NCBI RefSeq assembly: GCF_003298505.1
Contig: NZ_QNGB01000004.1
Location: 62,001 to 126,000 of the forward strand
Origin: Roseovarius sp. TE539
Lineage (GTDB): Bacteria; Pseudomonadota; Alphaproteobacteria; Rhodobacterales; Rhodobacteraceae
Reading direction: 5' to 3'
DNA length: 64,000 nucleotides
Part shown: positions 17,078-26,590 of the stretch, piece after piece
Layout: each line of letters opens with the position of its first letter
Position numbering within the stretch: the first letter of the stretch is position 1
The notes under the pieces: generated by a model
Told to the model about the DNA's origin: nothing
Database searches by the model: none
The model's input: the letters and a program-made list of their open reading frames with translations, nothing else
Made by a program: the position numbers and the translations under genes

Positions 17078-17250
17078 TCACCGTCCGTCTTGTGGGGCAT
17101 CATTTTTCGTGATCTGCACTTGACCTTGACGAATGAATCCGCCCAAACTCAGGCTCGCTGAGGGGGATTGCCCCTTCAAAACCCGACCGGCCTTAACCGG
17201 CCGCACGAACCGTCCTGTGCAATCGGACGGGCAATCAGGAAGAGGTAAAG

Positions 17251-18267
17251 ATGAAAAAATCCGTATTTCTTGGCGCGCTGACAGTCGCCGGGCTTGCCGC
17301 AAGCGGTGCCGCCGCTGCCACGCTTGACGACATCAAGGCGCGGGGCACCCTCAACTGTGGCGTTACCACCGGTCTCGTCGGTTTTGCGGCGCCCGATGCC
17401 AATGGCGTTTGGGAAGGCTTCGATGTCGCGGTCTGCCGCGCCGTTGCCGCAGCCGTTCTCGGTGATGCAACCGCTGTTGAATTCGTACCGACAACCGGCA
17501 AGACGCGTTTCACGGCGCTCGCTTCGGGCGAGGTGGACATGCTGGCACGCAACACCACGTGGACGCTGACGCGCGATGTCGACCTCAAGAACGAGTTCGT
17601 CGGCATCAACTATTATGACGGTCAGGGCTTCATGATCCCCAAGTCGCTTGGTGTGACCTCGGCCAAGGAGCTGAACGGCGCCACTGTCTGTATCCAGACC
17701 GGCACCACGACCGAGCTCAACCTCGCGGATTTCTTCCGCGCCAATGACATGGAATACGAGCCGGTTCCGATCGAGACCAATGCCGAGGCGCAGCAGCAGT
17801 ACCTTGCCGGTGCCTGTGACGTCTACACGACGGACTCGTCGGGCCTCGCCGCCACGCGCGCAACGTTCGAGACCCCCAGCGATCACGTGATCCTGCCCGA
17901 GATCGTTTCGAAGGAGCCGCTTGGCCCGCTGGTACGCCACGGGGACCAGGAATGGGGCGATATCGTGCGCTGGACGCTCAATGCCCTGATCGCGGCCGAA
18001 GAGTTGGGCATCACCTCGGCCAATATCGAGGAGCTGGCCAAGGGCACCGATCGCCCCGAGGTCAACCGCATACTCGGCAGCGAAGGCACCATGGGTGAGA
18101 TGCTGGGCCTCGACTCCGAGTGGGCCAAGCGCGCCATCATGGCGGGCGGCAACTACGGTGAACTCTTCGCCAAGCACATTGGCGAGGAAACCCCCGTCGG
18201 CCTGGCACGCGGGCTCAATGCACAGTGGAAAGACGGTGGCCTGATGTACGCGCCGCCGTTCCGCTGA
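17251..18267 (+). CDS. bztA: General L-amino acid ABC transporter, substrate-binding protein
   Basis: A 338-residue periplasmic binding protein with a Sec signal (ending SGAAAA-T) and the BztA/AapJ hallmarks LDDIKARGTLNCGV, GFDVAVCRAVAAAVLGD, a Cys pair (NCGV..AVCR, and ATVCIQ..GACDVY) and DVYTTDSSGLAATRA. It captures glutamate, glutamine, aspartate and asparagine in R. capsulatus. Start ATG with GGAAGAGGTAAAG. It heads bztABCD; a strong intrinsic terminator directly after it should make bztA mRNA exceed that of the membrane components. Confidence 0.94.
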   Translation: MKKSVFLGALTVAGLAASGAAAATLDDIKARGTLNCGVTTGLVGFAAPDANGVWEGFDVAVCRAVAAAVLGDATAVEFVPTTGKTRFTALASGEVDMLARNTTWTLTRDVDLKNEFVGINYYDGQGFMIPKSLGVTSAKELNGATVCIQTGTTTELNLADFFRANDMEYEPVPIETNAEAQQQYLAGACDVYTTDSSGLAATRATFETPSDHVILPEIVSKEPLGPLVRHGDQEWGDIVRWTLNALIAAEELGITSANIEELAKGTDRPEVNRILGSEGTMGEMLGLDSEWAKRAIMAGGNYGELFAKHIGEETPVGLARGLNAQWKDGGLMYAPPFR

Positions 18268-18281
18268 TCGGCTGAAGACAG

Positions 18282-18311
18282 GGGCGCAGGCCAAGGCCTG
18301 CGCCCTTTTTT
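18282..18311 (+). terminator. Intrinsic terminator inside the bzt operon
   Basis: GGGCGCAGGCC-AA-GGCCTGCGCCC, a perfect 11-bp inverted repeat, is followed at once by six T. It lies 14 bases after bztA and 84 bases before bztB. As bztB has no convincing promoter in that gap, it most likely acts as a leaky attenuator that sets the binding protein to permease ratio. Confidence 0.85.
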
Positions 18312-18394
18312 GATCAAGACCAAACCAGAATGATCGGCCCACGGCGTTCAGCCGCGAAAAAACAAACCGGGCCGACAGACGGGGAACATCCCAG

Positions 18395-19663
18395 ATGACA
18401 ACAGATACCGACCCTCCCAAGGAGTCGTTCCGGCTGTCCATGCTCATCTATGACACCCGGTATCGTTCCACGACGATACAGGTGGTGGCGCTGATGGCCT
18501 TCATGCTGGCCGCGGCGTGGCTGATCAACAACACGATGCAGAACCTGGCCGCGCTCGGGAAGCCGGTTGAATTTGGCTTCTTTTCGGAACCGTCGAGCTA
18601 CGACATCAACCAGCACATCCTGGAATACGACAGCCGGGATTCGCACCTGCGCGCCTCGTTCATCGGGCTTTTGAACACGCTCATCGTCGCTGTTCTGGGG
18701 TGCGCCACGGCAACCATCGTGGGGGTTCTGGTGGGTGTCCTGCGGCTTAGCAAGAACTGGCTGGTGGCCAAGATCATGGCCGTCTATGTCGAGATGTTCC
18801 GCAATGTTCCGGTCCTTTTGTGGATCGTGCTCGCGATGGCGATCCTGATCGAAAGCTTGCCACGACCATCGGCGTTCCGGGGTGACAATCCCGATGCAAC
18901 GCTCAAGCTCTTTGACAGTGTGGCCTTCACAAATCGCGGGTTCTATATTCCCGAGCCGCTTTTCTCGCGCTCCCTGGGCGATATCCATCTGTTCGGACAA
19001 TCCAGCCTGCGCATGGATGTTTCGTTGGACCTGCTGGCCTTCGTGCTTGTTCTCGGCCTGTCGATCTTCGCGGCGCGCAAGGTTACGGCGCGGGCCGACG
19101 CGATCCAGAACGCGACGGGTGAACGGCCAACCACATGGTACATAAATCTCGGGATAATCGTCCTTCCGACGCTTGGATTGCTGATCGCAATGGGATTTCA
19201 TGTTGGCAATCCCGAGCTCACGGGGTTCAACTTTCAGGGCGGCATACACATGCGCAATTCCCTGATCGCACTCTGGTTGTCACTGTCGCTTTACACGGCT
19301 GCATTCGTTGCCGAGATCGTGCGCGCCGGTATTCTCGCCGTGAGCCACGGTCAGACAGAGGCCGCAGCGGCCCTCGGGCTGCGTCCCAACCGGGTCATGA
19401 ACCTGGTGGTGCTGCCGCAGGCCCTGCGGGTGATCGTCCCGCCGCTGATCTCTCAATATCTCAACCTGACCAAGAACTCGTCCCTGGCGATCGCGGTGGG
19501 GTACATGGACATCACGGGTACCCTTGGCGGCATCACCATGAACCAGACCGGGCGGGAGCTTGAATGCGTCCTGCTGCTGATGCTGGTCTATCTGACGATC
19601 TCGTTGGTCATCTCGTCGATCATGAACTGGTACAACAATCGTGTGAAACTGGTGGAGCGGTAG
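18395..19663 (+). CDS. bztB: General L-amino acid ABC transporter permease BztB/AapQ
   Basis: A 422-residue HisM-type permease with an N-terminal helix, a long periplasmic insert (about residues 150-200), and C-terminal helices. The EAA loop reads EAAAALGLRPNRVMNLVVLPQALRVIVPP. This large form with an extended insert is specific to the Bzt/Aap type. It pairs with BztC in the inner membrane. The next gene starts one base after its stop (TAG-G-ATG). Confidence 0.93.
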   Translation: MTTDTDPPKESFRLSMLIYDTRYRSTTIQVVALMAFMLAAAWLINNTMQNLAALGKPVEFGFFSEPSSYDINQHILEYDSRDSHLRASFIGLLNTLIVAVLGCATATIVGVLVGVLRLSKNWLVAKIMAVYVEMFRNVPVLLWIVLAMAILIESLPRPSAFRGDNPDATLKLFDSVAFTNRGFYIPEPLFSRSLGDIHLFGQSSLRMDVSLDLLAFVLVLGLSIFAARKVTARADAIQNATGERPTTWYINLGIIVLPTLGLLIAMGFHVGNPELTGFNFQGGIHMRNSLIALWLSLSLYTAAFVAEIVRAGILAVSHGQTEAAAALGLRPNRVMNLVVLPQALRVIVPPLISQYLNLTKNSSLAIAVGYMDITGTLGGITMNQTGRELECVLLLMLVYLTISLVISSIMNWYNNRVKLVER

Positions 19664-19664
19664 G

Positions 19665-21035
19665 ATGAGCGATACACATGCAGAAACCGTCTCCTATGTG
19701 CGCGAGACGATGCTCCCCGAACAGGAGCCTCCGGTCACCGAAACGGGTGTCATCGGCTGGATGCGGGAAAACCTCTTTTCGGGCTGGCTGAACACGATCC
19801 TGACCCTGCTGTCGATCGGGTTCGTGTACTATGTCCTTTCGGGGCTCCTTCCTTGGGTTTTCCAATCGGTCTGGAACGCCGAATCGCTGGACGAATGCCG
19901 CCAGATCATGAAGGCGACATGGGGCGAAACCCATGGGCACGCGTGCTGGGCGGTCATCAAGGACCGGTGGCTTCAGCTGCTTTACGGTTTCTATCCACCC
20001 TATCCCTTCGCTCCGGATGCGACGGTGGATGCCCCGCCACCCGAAGCCATGTTGCCGGCCTATTTCCGGCCCAACCTGACCTTCGTATTGCTGTTCATCG
20101 CGCTTGCGCCGGTGCTTTTCGACAGGGCGCCGCGCAAACTTCTGATCGTGACCGCGATCTACCCGTTCCTGATGCCCTGGCTGATGTGGGGCGGGTCGCT
20201 GTGGTTCCCTCTCGGCATCGCGGCCGGCTTCGTCATTCTCTACCTGGTCATTTCGATGGGTCAGGTGCGGCTGGGCTCGTTGCTGGCGGTCATCGCCGGC
20301 GTGATCGCGGCCCTGCTGTGGTGGAGCGTGATCATGGGCTATGTCACCGCCGGTCTGGATCAGGTCGTTCCGATCAGTCTGCCGAGTGTCGAAAGCCGGC
20401 AGTTCGGGGGTTTTATGCTGGCGCTTCTGCTCGGTGTCGTGGCGATCGGGCTGTCGCTGCCGATCGGGGTCCTGCTGGCGCTCGGTCGTCAATCCGACCT
20501 CTTCATCGTCAAGTCGCTCTGCGTGGGGTTCATCGAACTCATCCGCGGCGTGCCGCTGATCACGCTTCTTTTTGTCGCGTCGGTGCTGTTGAACTACTTC
20601 ATGCCGCCGGGCACGAATTTCGACATCATCATGCGGGTGATGATCATGGTCACCGTCTTCGCCTCGGCCTACATCGCCGAGGTGGTGCGCGGTGGCCTCG
20701 CGGCGTTGCCGAAGGGTCAGTACGAGGGCGCCGACAGCCTGGGCCTTGATTACTGGCAGGCGCAGCGGCTGATCATCATGCCGCAGGCCCTGAAGATCTC
20801 GATCCCCGGCATCGTGTCCACCTTCATCGGCGTCTTCAAGGACACCACCCTGGTGTCGATCATCGGTCTGCTTGATCCGATCGGCCTGAGCCAGGGTATC
20901 CGCGCCAACCAGGAATGGAACGGCATCTACTGGGAGCTTTTCGCCTTCATCGCGCTGCTGTTCTTCATCTTCTGCTTCAGCATGTCCCGTTATTCAATGT
21001 GGCTGGAGCGAAAGCTTCAGACCGGCCACAATTAA
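19665..21035 (+). CDS. bztC: General L-amino acid ABC transporter permease BztC/AapM
   Basis: A 456-residue permease with several extra N-terminal membrane segments (residues about 40-230) before the conserved HisM-like domain. Its EAA loop is GADSLGLDYWQAQRLIIMPQALKISIPG. The segment holding DECRQIMKATWGETHGHACWAVIKDRW is a periplasmic loop with two Cys. It forms the heterodimeric channel with BztB. The neighbours on both sides are 1 and 15 bases away, so it is a single operon. Confidence 0.93.
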   Translation: MSDTHAETVSYVRETMLPEQEPPVTETGVIGWMRENLFSGWLNTILTLLSIGFVYYVLSGLLPWVFQSVWNAESLDECRQIMKATWGETHGHACWAVIKDRWLQLLYGFYPPYPFAPDATVDAPPPEAMLPAYFRPNLTFVLLFIALAPVLFDRAPRKLLIVTAIYPFLMPWLMWGGSLWFPLGIAAGFVILYLVISMGQVRLGSLLAVIAGVIAALLWWSVIMGYVTAGLDQVVPISLPSVESRQFGGFMLALLLGVVAIGLSLPIGVLLALGRQSDLFIVKSLCVGFIELIRGVPLITLLFVASVLLNYFMPPGTNFDIIMRVMIMVTVFASAYIAEVVRGGLAALPKGQYEGADSLGLDYWQAQRLIIMPQALKISIPGIVSTFIGVFKDTTLVSIIGLLDPIGLSQGIRANQEWNGIYWELFAFIALLFFIFCFSMSRYSMWLERKLQTGHN

Positions 21036-21050
21036 GAAAGGATTCCGGCA

Positions 21051-21842
21051 ATGTCCGATCTGGCTCTCGAACGCGATGTAGACCGCTCAAAAATGCAGGT
21101 GAGCGACAAGGTCGCCATCGAAATAGACGGCATGAACAAGTGGTTCGGTGCCTTCCACGTGCTGCGTGACATCAACCTGACGGTTCATGAAGGCGAAAGG
21201 ATCGTGATTGCGGGTCCGTCCGGCTCTGGCAAGTCCACCCTTATCCGCTGTCTCAACGCGCTGGAGGAGCATCAGCAGGGCCGGATTGTCGTGGATGGTA
21301 CCGAGCTTTCGAACGACGTGAAGAACATCGACAAGATCCGCTCGGAAGTGGGCATGGTTTTCCAGCACTTCAACCTGTTTCCCCATCTGACGATCCTCGA
21401 AAACTGCACCCTGGCGCCGATCTGGGTTCGCAAGACACCGCGCAAGGAAGCGATGGAAACCGCGATGCACTTTCTTGAAAAGGTCAAGATTCCGGAACAG
21501 GCCGACAAGTATCCCGGCCAGCTTTCGGGTGGCCAGCAGCAACGGGTGGCGATCGCGCGGTCGCTTTGCATGAAGCCGCGGATCATGCTTTTTGACGAAC
21601 CCACATCGGCGCTGGACCCCGAAATGATCAAGGAAGTTCTCGACACCATGATCGAGCTGGCCGAGGAAGGCATGACCATGCTCTGCGTCACCCACGAGAT
21701 GGGTTTTGCGCGGCAGGTCGCCAACCGGGTGATTTTCATGGATCAGGGGCAGATCGTCGAACAGAACGAGCCCGAGGAGTTTTTCAACAACCCCAAATCG
21801 GAACGTACCAAGCTGTTCCTGAGCCAGATCCTCGGCCACTGA
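21051..21842 (+). CDS. bztD: General L-amino acid ABC transporter ATP-binding protein
   Basis: A 263-residue ABC ATPase: Walker [10 protein letters not shown] at 55-63, signature [15 protein letters not shown], Walker [15 protein letters not shown], and switch His in [10 protein letters not shown]. It is a GlnQ-type polar amino-acid importer ATPase energising BztB/BztC. It has an extra 20-residue N-terminal tail. It is the last gene of the operon; the next gene converges from the other strand 116 bases on. Confidence 0.95.
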   Translation: MSDLALERDVDRSKMQVSDKVAIEIDGMNKWFGAFHVLRDINLTVHEGERIVIAGPSGSGKSTLIRCLNALEEHQQGRIVVDGTELSNDVKNIDKIRSEVGMVFQHFNLFPHLTILENCTLAPIWVRKTPRKEAMETAMHFLEKVKIPEQADKYPGQLSGGQQQRVAIARSLCMKPRIMLFDEPTSALDPEMIKEVLDTMIELAEEGMTMLCVTHEMGFARQVANRVIFMDQGQIVEQNEPEEFFNNPKSERTKLFLSQILGH

Positions 21843-21958
21843 TCGCCCGGTTGTCCGAAGTCACCCGCCGCAAAACCGGGGTGGAAAACCGCCACCGACC
21901 TGATTCTGGCGCATATCACCGGCTTGTGGCACTATACAGGCAAGCGCGAACAGGTCAG

Positions 21959-23179
21959 TCAGTCGTAGCTGCGCTGATCCTCTATGACCTTGCCGTCGTT
22001 GGGCAGGCTGCCCTTGGCCACGATCTCGATCCGGCCCTTCATCTTCAACGCTTCGGCCACGGATCCGGCGAACGCGTCGGCGTTGCCGTCTTCGGCCTCG
22101 ATCTTCACGGTCATCACGTCCATTTCGCCCTCGCGGCTGGCTATGACCCGGGCGCGCGAAATCTCGGCATGACGCGATACCAGCGCCGCCACCTGTTCGG
22201 GCCGCACGAACATGCCCTTGATTTTCGTCGTTTGGTCGGCCCGGCCCATCCAGCCCTTGATGCGCAGGTTGGTGCGGCCACAGGGGCTTGTCCCCTCCAT
22301 TGACGCGCTCAGATCGCCGGTTGCGAAACGGATCAGCGGGTAGTCGGGATTGAGGGTTGTCACAACGACCTCTCCCACCTCGCCCGGCGCTACCGGCTCG
22401 CCCGTGCCGGGGGTCACGATCTCGACGATAACGCCCTCGTCCACGACAAGGCCTTCCTGAGCATCGGACTCATACGCGATGTTGCCCAGATCGGCCGTGG
22501 CGTAGCATTGCAGGCACGCGATGCCCCGATCGGCATACTCGCTCCGCAGCGAAGGAAACAGGGCACCGCCACCGACGGCAGCTTTCGAAATCGAAAGGGA
22601 CAGGCCCATCTCGTCTGCCTTGTCCAGAATGACCTTCAGGTAATCCGGGGTGCCGGCATAGGCGGTCACGCCGATATCGGCAGCCGCCCGTGCCTGAAGC
22701 TCACTCTGTCCGGTTCCGGCTGGCACCACCGCGGCGCCGACGGCGCGTGCCCCGTTCTCGAAAATCATTCCCGCCGGTGTCAGGTGATACCCGAAGCAAT
22801 TTTGCACGATGTTGCCGCGACCGATGCCGCAAGCGTGCAGGAACCGGCCCATGCGCCACCAGTCCCGGCTGCCGCCACCGGGTTCGTAAATTGGCCCGGG
22901 GGATTGGAAGATGTGGGTGAAATCCGCGGCATTCCGTGTGGTCAGACCGCCGAAGGGTGACTCCGCGGTCTGCGCCCGCCCCAGATCCGCTTTGCGCAGA
23001 ACAGGCAGCGCGGCAAGATCACCAACGCTCCGGACCGTCGCGGCATCAACATGTGCGAGTGACATCTCGTATCCGGGCAGTCCCTTTGCCCGGGCGATCT
23101 GCTTCGGCAATGCGTCTGCTATTGCCTTTTCCCGATCTTCGGGACTGCGCGTTTCCAGGTCGTCGTAAAATTGGGTCAT
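21959..23179 (-). CDS. Phenylacetate-CoA ligase-like AMP-forming ligase
   Basis: A 406-residue PaaK-type adenylating enzyme. PaaK features seen are LPGYEMSLAHVDAATVRSVGDLAALPVLRK, the ATP loop FQSPGPIYEPGG, the VVVTTLNPDYPLIRFATGDLS region and LRIKGWMGRADQTTKIKGMFV (core with hinge). It would activate an aryl or short-chain acid to its CoA thioester. No paa catabolic genes are nearby; instead it lies next to a branched-chain-type transporter with a second acyl-CoA ligase at the far end, so the transported substrate is probably a carboxylic acid. Start ATG at 23179. Confidence 0.85.
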   Translation of the reverse strand: MTQFYDDLETRSPEDREKAIADALPKQIARAKGLPGYEMSLAHVDAATVRSVGDLAALPVLRKADLGRAQTAESPFGGLTTRNAADFTHIFQSPGPIYEPGGGSRDWWRMGRFLHACGIGRGNIVQNCFGYHLTPAGMIFENGARAVGAAVVPAGTGQSELQARAAADIGVTAYAGTPDYLKVILDKADEMGLSLSISKAAVGGGALFPSLRSEYADRGIACLQCYATADLGNIAYESDAQEGLVVDEGVIVEIVTPGTGEPVAPGEVGEVVVTTLNPDYPLIRFATGDLSASMEGTSPCGRTNLRIKGWMGRADQTTKIKGMFVRPEQVAALVSRHAEISRARVIASREGEMDVMTVKIEAEDGNADAFAGSVAEALKMKGRIEIVAKGSLPNDGKVIEDQRSYD

Positions 23180-23307
23180 GTTTACACCGATATTCCGTCG
23201 CGGGGGGCGCGACAGCTTGACAGATTGAAGGCGCACGGAGTCGCGGCTAGACGATTGCATACAAAAGTATACAGATCAGCAACGCCCCATCCCGAGGACG
23301 CCCGAGA

Positions 23308-24156
23308 ATGACAGAGACAGAAACCAGCCCCGCCGTCAGCGACGCCGAGATAGACTCGCGAATTGTTTTTCACGAAGCCGAACAGATCATGGAAGCGGAT
23401 TTTTCGGAGTTTCATTTCCGCGATTCCGAGATCGTGAATCGCTTTTACGACCGGCTGGAAGAACGTATCGCTCGGACCGGAGAGGAGCTTTGGTTTTTTC
23501 TTGTCAACCTCAATGGGACCCGCATCGACCCGATCGCATGGACGGCCTATTCCCGCCGCGGCAGGGCACTCAACCTCGCCCATTCGATGGGATCGGTCCG
23601 TTTCGATGCCTCCGAGGTGACCCGGCGTCAGATCGAACGCGCGGCGAATACCGAAGCCTTCGATCCAAATCTTTTCACTGACCGCGCCGCTGCGCTTGAA
23701 CGTATCGCGGAACTGCCCGGCAAGCGGCGCGCAAGAATCACCCATGATCCGAACTACACGCTTTCCGATTTTGTCCGCAGGCTGGCTTTTGACGAGGACA
23801 GGGTGATCATGGAAGTGGATTTTTCCCACTTCGTCTTCCACCACAGTCGGGACGTTGACGATTTTTATGATTTCATTGAAGAGCGGATCAAGGAAACGGA
23901 TCGAAAGTGGTTTTTCCTTGTCAACCTCAACGGGTGCGAGATCCTTCCGGCCGCCTGGGTGCGTTATGCGCACCGCGGCAAGCGGCTCAACGAGGCGGCC
24001 TCTTTGGGCAGTGCGCGGTTTGCTGCCGGGTCGGAGACTGAAGAGGATATTCGCTTGCGCGCCGAAACGCAGGGCTTCCGGCCGAATATCCACAACACGA
24101 GAAAGGAAGCACTTTCCTTGATCGAGGAAATGCGCGCGGACCTTACCGGCGAATGA
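23308..24156 (+). CDS. Protein of unknown function with two tandem homologous domains
   Basis: A 282-residue soluble protein I cannot assign. Two halves align along their length. Half 1 (about 16-130) has IMEADFSEFHF, FYDRLEERI, LWFFLVNLNG, YSRRGRALNLAHSMGSVRF. Half 2 (about 165-280) has IMEVDFSHFVF, FYDFIEERI, KWFFLVNLNG, YAHRGKRLNEAASLGSARF. The hydrophobic strand WFFLVNLNG flanked by helices recalls STAS/SpoIIAA-like folds, which is only a guess. No signal peptide or membrane segment. It is divergent from the PaaK-like ligase (128-base spacer) and convergent with livF, so it interrupts the ligase-transporter cluster. Confidence 0.8.
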   Translation: MTETETSPAVSDAEIDSRIVFHEAEQIMEADFSEFHFRDSEIVNRFYDRLEERIARTGEELWFFLVNLNGTRIDPIAWTAYSRRGRALNLAHSMGSVRFDASEVTRRQIERAANTEAFDPNLFTDRAAALERIAELPGKRRARITHDPNYTLSDFVRRLAFDEDRVIMEVDFSHFVFHHSRDVDDFYDFIEERIKETDRKWFFLVNLNGCEILPAAWVRYAHRGKRLNEAASLGSARFAAGSETEEDIRLRAETQGFRPNIHNTRKEALSLIEEMRADLTGE

Positions 24157-24270
24157 TCCGGTTTGGCGCTTCGGCGTCTTGTTGCGGAAGTGCCATGCCC
24201 CGTACCCGGCCCGAAAGACACCCGCACGGGGCTGTGAATGTGCATGATTGGCCATCGCGGCGCTCCTGAT

Positions 24271-25095
24271 TCAGCTCAGCCAGCGTTTGCGGCGGCGGTA
24301 GCTGCGGACGTCGCGGAAACTCTTGCGGCCCTCATCCGACATGCCGAGATAGAATTCCTTCACGTCGGGGTTCTCGCGGAGATCGTCGGCGGGCCCGTCC
24401 ATCACCACACGCCCCGACTCGAGGATATAGCCGTAATGCGCGAAGCGCAGCGCGACGTTGGTGTTCTGCTCGGCCAGCAGGAAGGTCGCGCCCTCATTCT
24501 CGTTGAGGCCCTTCACGATATTGAAAATCTCTTCCACGAGCTGCGGCGCAAGGCCCATCGAGGGTTCGTCCAGAAGTATCGTCTCGGGCCGGCTCATCAG
24601 GGCACGGCCGATGGCGAGCATCTGCTGTTCGCCACCCGACGTATAGCCGGCCTGACTTCGCCGACGTTCCTTCAGGCGCGGAAAATAGGAATAGACAAGC
24701 TCCAGGTCGGTATTGATATCCGCCTTCGAGGCGCTTCGCGTATAAGCACCGGTCAGAAGGTTTTCCTCGACCGTCAGGTGCTCGAAGCAGTGTCGGCCCT
24801 CCATTACCTGTATGACCCCCTTTTTCACCAGATCGGAGGGGGCCAGGTCCTGTATACGTTCACCACGGTACGTGACGGAGCCCTTTGTCACCTCGCCCCG
24901 TTCCGATTTCAGGAGGTTCGAGATGGCCTTCAGCGTCGTCGTCTTGCCCGCACCGTTGCCACCAAGAAGGGCGGTGATCCCGCCTTTGGGGACGCTGAGG
25001 CTGACGCCCTTTAGAACCAGGATGACGTGATTGTAGATCACCTCGATATTGTTGACCTGAAGAAGCTTTTCTTCGGTACGTCCGGCGTCGAGCAT
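24271..25095 (-). CDS. livF: Branched-chain-type ABC transporter ATPase LivF
   Basis: A 274-residue ABC ATPase: Walker A GGNGAGKT at 45-52, signature TSGGEQQMLAIGRALM, Walker B ILLDEPSMGLAP, as in LivF. The C-terminus is extended by an Arg-rich tail (SFRDVRSYRRRKRW). It partners LivG below the LivH/LivM membrane pair. It is last in the operon fadD-like, basic ORF, livG, livH, small membrane protein, livM, livK, livF. Substrate cannot be read from the ATPase. Confidence 0.92.
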   Translation of the reverse strand: MLDAGRTEEKLLQVNNIEVIYNHVILVLKGVSLSVPKGGITALLGGNGAGKTTTLKAISNLLKSERGEVTKGSVTYRGERIQDLAPSDLVKKGVIQVMEGRHCFEHLTVEENLLTGAYTRSASKADINTDLELVYSYFPRLKERRRSQAGYTSGGEQQMLAIGRALMSRPETILLDEPSMGLAPQLVEEIFNIVKGLNENEGATFLLAEQNTNVALRFAHYGYILESGRVVMDGPADDLRENPDVKEFYLGMSDEGRKSFRDVRSYRRRKRWLS

Positions 25096-25111
25096 GGTGT
25101 ATCTCCGTCAT

Positions 25112-25180
25112 GTCCCGAACCTTTCCGGGACCGCTGGAATTCGATGGAGTGGGGCGTGACGCGGCGGCGGAACCGCCGCG
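25112..25180 (-). promoter_or_regulatory. Two intercistronic hairpins between livK and livF
   Basis: CGCGGCGG / CCGCCGCG with a five-base loop (25160-25180) and GTCCCG / CGGGAC with an eight-base loop (25112-25131) lie in the 133-base gap downstream of the binding-protein gene livK. They have no T tracts. Such hairpins typically protect the 3' end of binding-protein mRNA from exonucleases, which would raise livK over the rest. Confidence 0.5.
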
Positions 25181-25228
25181 CCCGGTATCATGTAGCCCGT
25201 CCCTTGGCCGGGCTTGTCCACGCAGCGA

Positions 25229-26512
25229 TCAATCGCAGCGCAGCTCGATGTCGTTCTCCTCGGCGAAGGACATGGAATCTTCCTTGACAAGCTCCTGGAT
25301 GATCTCCTGGTCCGACTGGTAGTAATCGGTGATCAGCTCGAACTTGCCGGCCTCGGCGTCCCACTGCGAAACCGCGCCAAGGCCATTGCCGCCGTGGTTC
25401 TCGCAGGTCACAGTGAACTCGGGGCCGAAGTTGGGAAGGCCGATCGCGGCCATTTTCTCTTCGGTGATCTCCAGGTTCTCCATACCGTCGCGCATTTGCT
25501 CGGGCGTGATGGCAGCCACGCCATGCATTTCCTGTGCGGTTTTCACTGCTTCCGCAGCGAGCATAGCAGCGTACATTCCACGGTTGTAGAGCACGCTTCC
25601 GATCTGATCACCCGCGCCGGCTGCAAGACCGGCATCGACGACATATTCCTGAATATCATCGTAAACCGGATAATCTCTGCCAAGGTTGTGGAATGTCAGC
25701 GCCTTGTAACCATCGGCCCGTTCGCCTGCGGCTTTCACGTCGTTTTCCGATCCGGACCACCAGATGCCGATGAAATTCTCCATTGGAAAACGGATATTCA
25801 CGGCTTCCTGGATCGCGACCTGGTTCATCACGCCCCATCCCCACATGATCACGTAATCGGGCTTCTCGCGGCGGATCTGCAGCCACTGCGATTTCTGTTC
25901 CTGGCCCGGGTGGTCGACCGGTAGAAGCGTCAGGTCATAGCCGTGCTTCTCGCTCAGCTTCTCCAGCGTTCGAATGGGCTCCTTGCCGTAGGCGGAATTG
26001 TGGTAGACCAGCGCGATGGTCTTGTCTCCGATGTCACCGTCATTCTGGTTGAGGATATGGGTCACAGCGTGGCTCGCCCCGTCCCAGTAATTCGCCGGGT
26101 AGTTGAAAACCCACTTGAACACCGACCCGTTCTTTGCCGACGTGCGGCCGTACCCCATCGTGTGGAGCGGGATGCCGTCCGCCGAAGCCTTCGGGATCAG
26201 CTGATAGGTGATGCCCGTGCTGAGCGGCTGGTAGACCAGAGAATCGTCGCCCTTGGTGCCTTCGTAGCACTCGACACCCTTTTCGGTGTTGTACCCGGTT
26301 TCACATTCGACAAGATTTATCATCTCTCCGCCAATGCCACCGTCGCGTTCATTGAGCAGCGTGAAGTAATCCTGGTAACCGTCCGAGAACGGGATGCCAT
26401 TCGCCGCGTAGGGGCCGGTGCGGTAACTTGTGTCGACGATCTTGAGTTCGGCCAGTGCCGGCCCCGCGGCCATCACGGCGGCGGTGACTGCTGTCAGTAG
26501 TTTCTGTTTCAT
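25229..26512 (-). CDS. livK: Branched-chain-type ABC transporter substrate-binding protein LivK
   Basis: A 427-residue periplasmic binding protein (ANF/Peripla_BP_6 type) with a cleavable signal (MKQKLLTAVTAAVMAAGPALA-E). It belongs to the longer group typical of transporters linked to acyl-CoA ligases rather than the leucine-binding group of about 370 residues. A Cys pair (LVECETGYNTEKGVECYEG) probably forms a disulfide. Start at 26512 follows GGAGGATATC. The ligand is unknown; position between two ligase genes favours an aromatic or fatty acid over an amino acid. Confidence 0.88.
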   Translation of the reverse strand: MKQKLLTAVTAAVMAAGPALAELKIVDTSYRTGPYAANGIPFSDGYQDYFTLLNERDGGIGGEMINLVECETGYNTEKGVECYEGTKGDDSLVYQPLSTGITYQLIPKASADGIPLHTMGYGRTSAKNGSVFKWVFNYPANYWDGASHAVTHILNQNDGDIGDKTIALVYHNSAYGKEPIRTLEKLSEKHGYDLTLLPVDHPGQEQKSQWLQIRREKPDYVIMWGWGVMNQVAIQEAVNIRFPMENFIGIWWSGSENDVKAAGERADGYKALTFHNLGRDYPVYDDIQEYVVDAGLAAGAGDQIGSVLYNRGMYAAMLAAEAVKTAQEMHGVAAITPEQMRDGMENLEITEEKMAAIGLPNFGPEFTVTCENHGGNGLGAVSQWDAEAGKFELITDYYQSDQEIIQELVKEDSMSFAEENDIELRCD

Positions 26513-26590
26513 CGGTTGATATCCTCCCTTGGTTTCTCCGATGTTCGCGTAGGGCGGGTGCTGAACCCGCCACACCTCTCACCCTGCACC

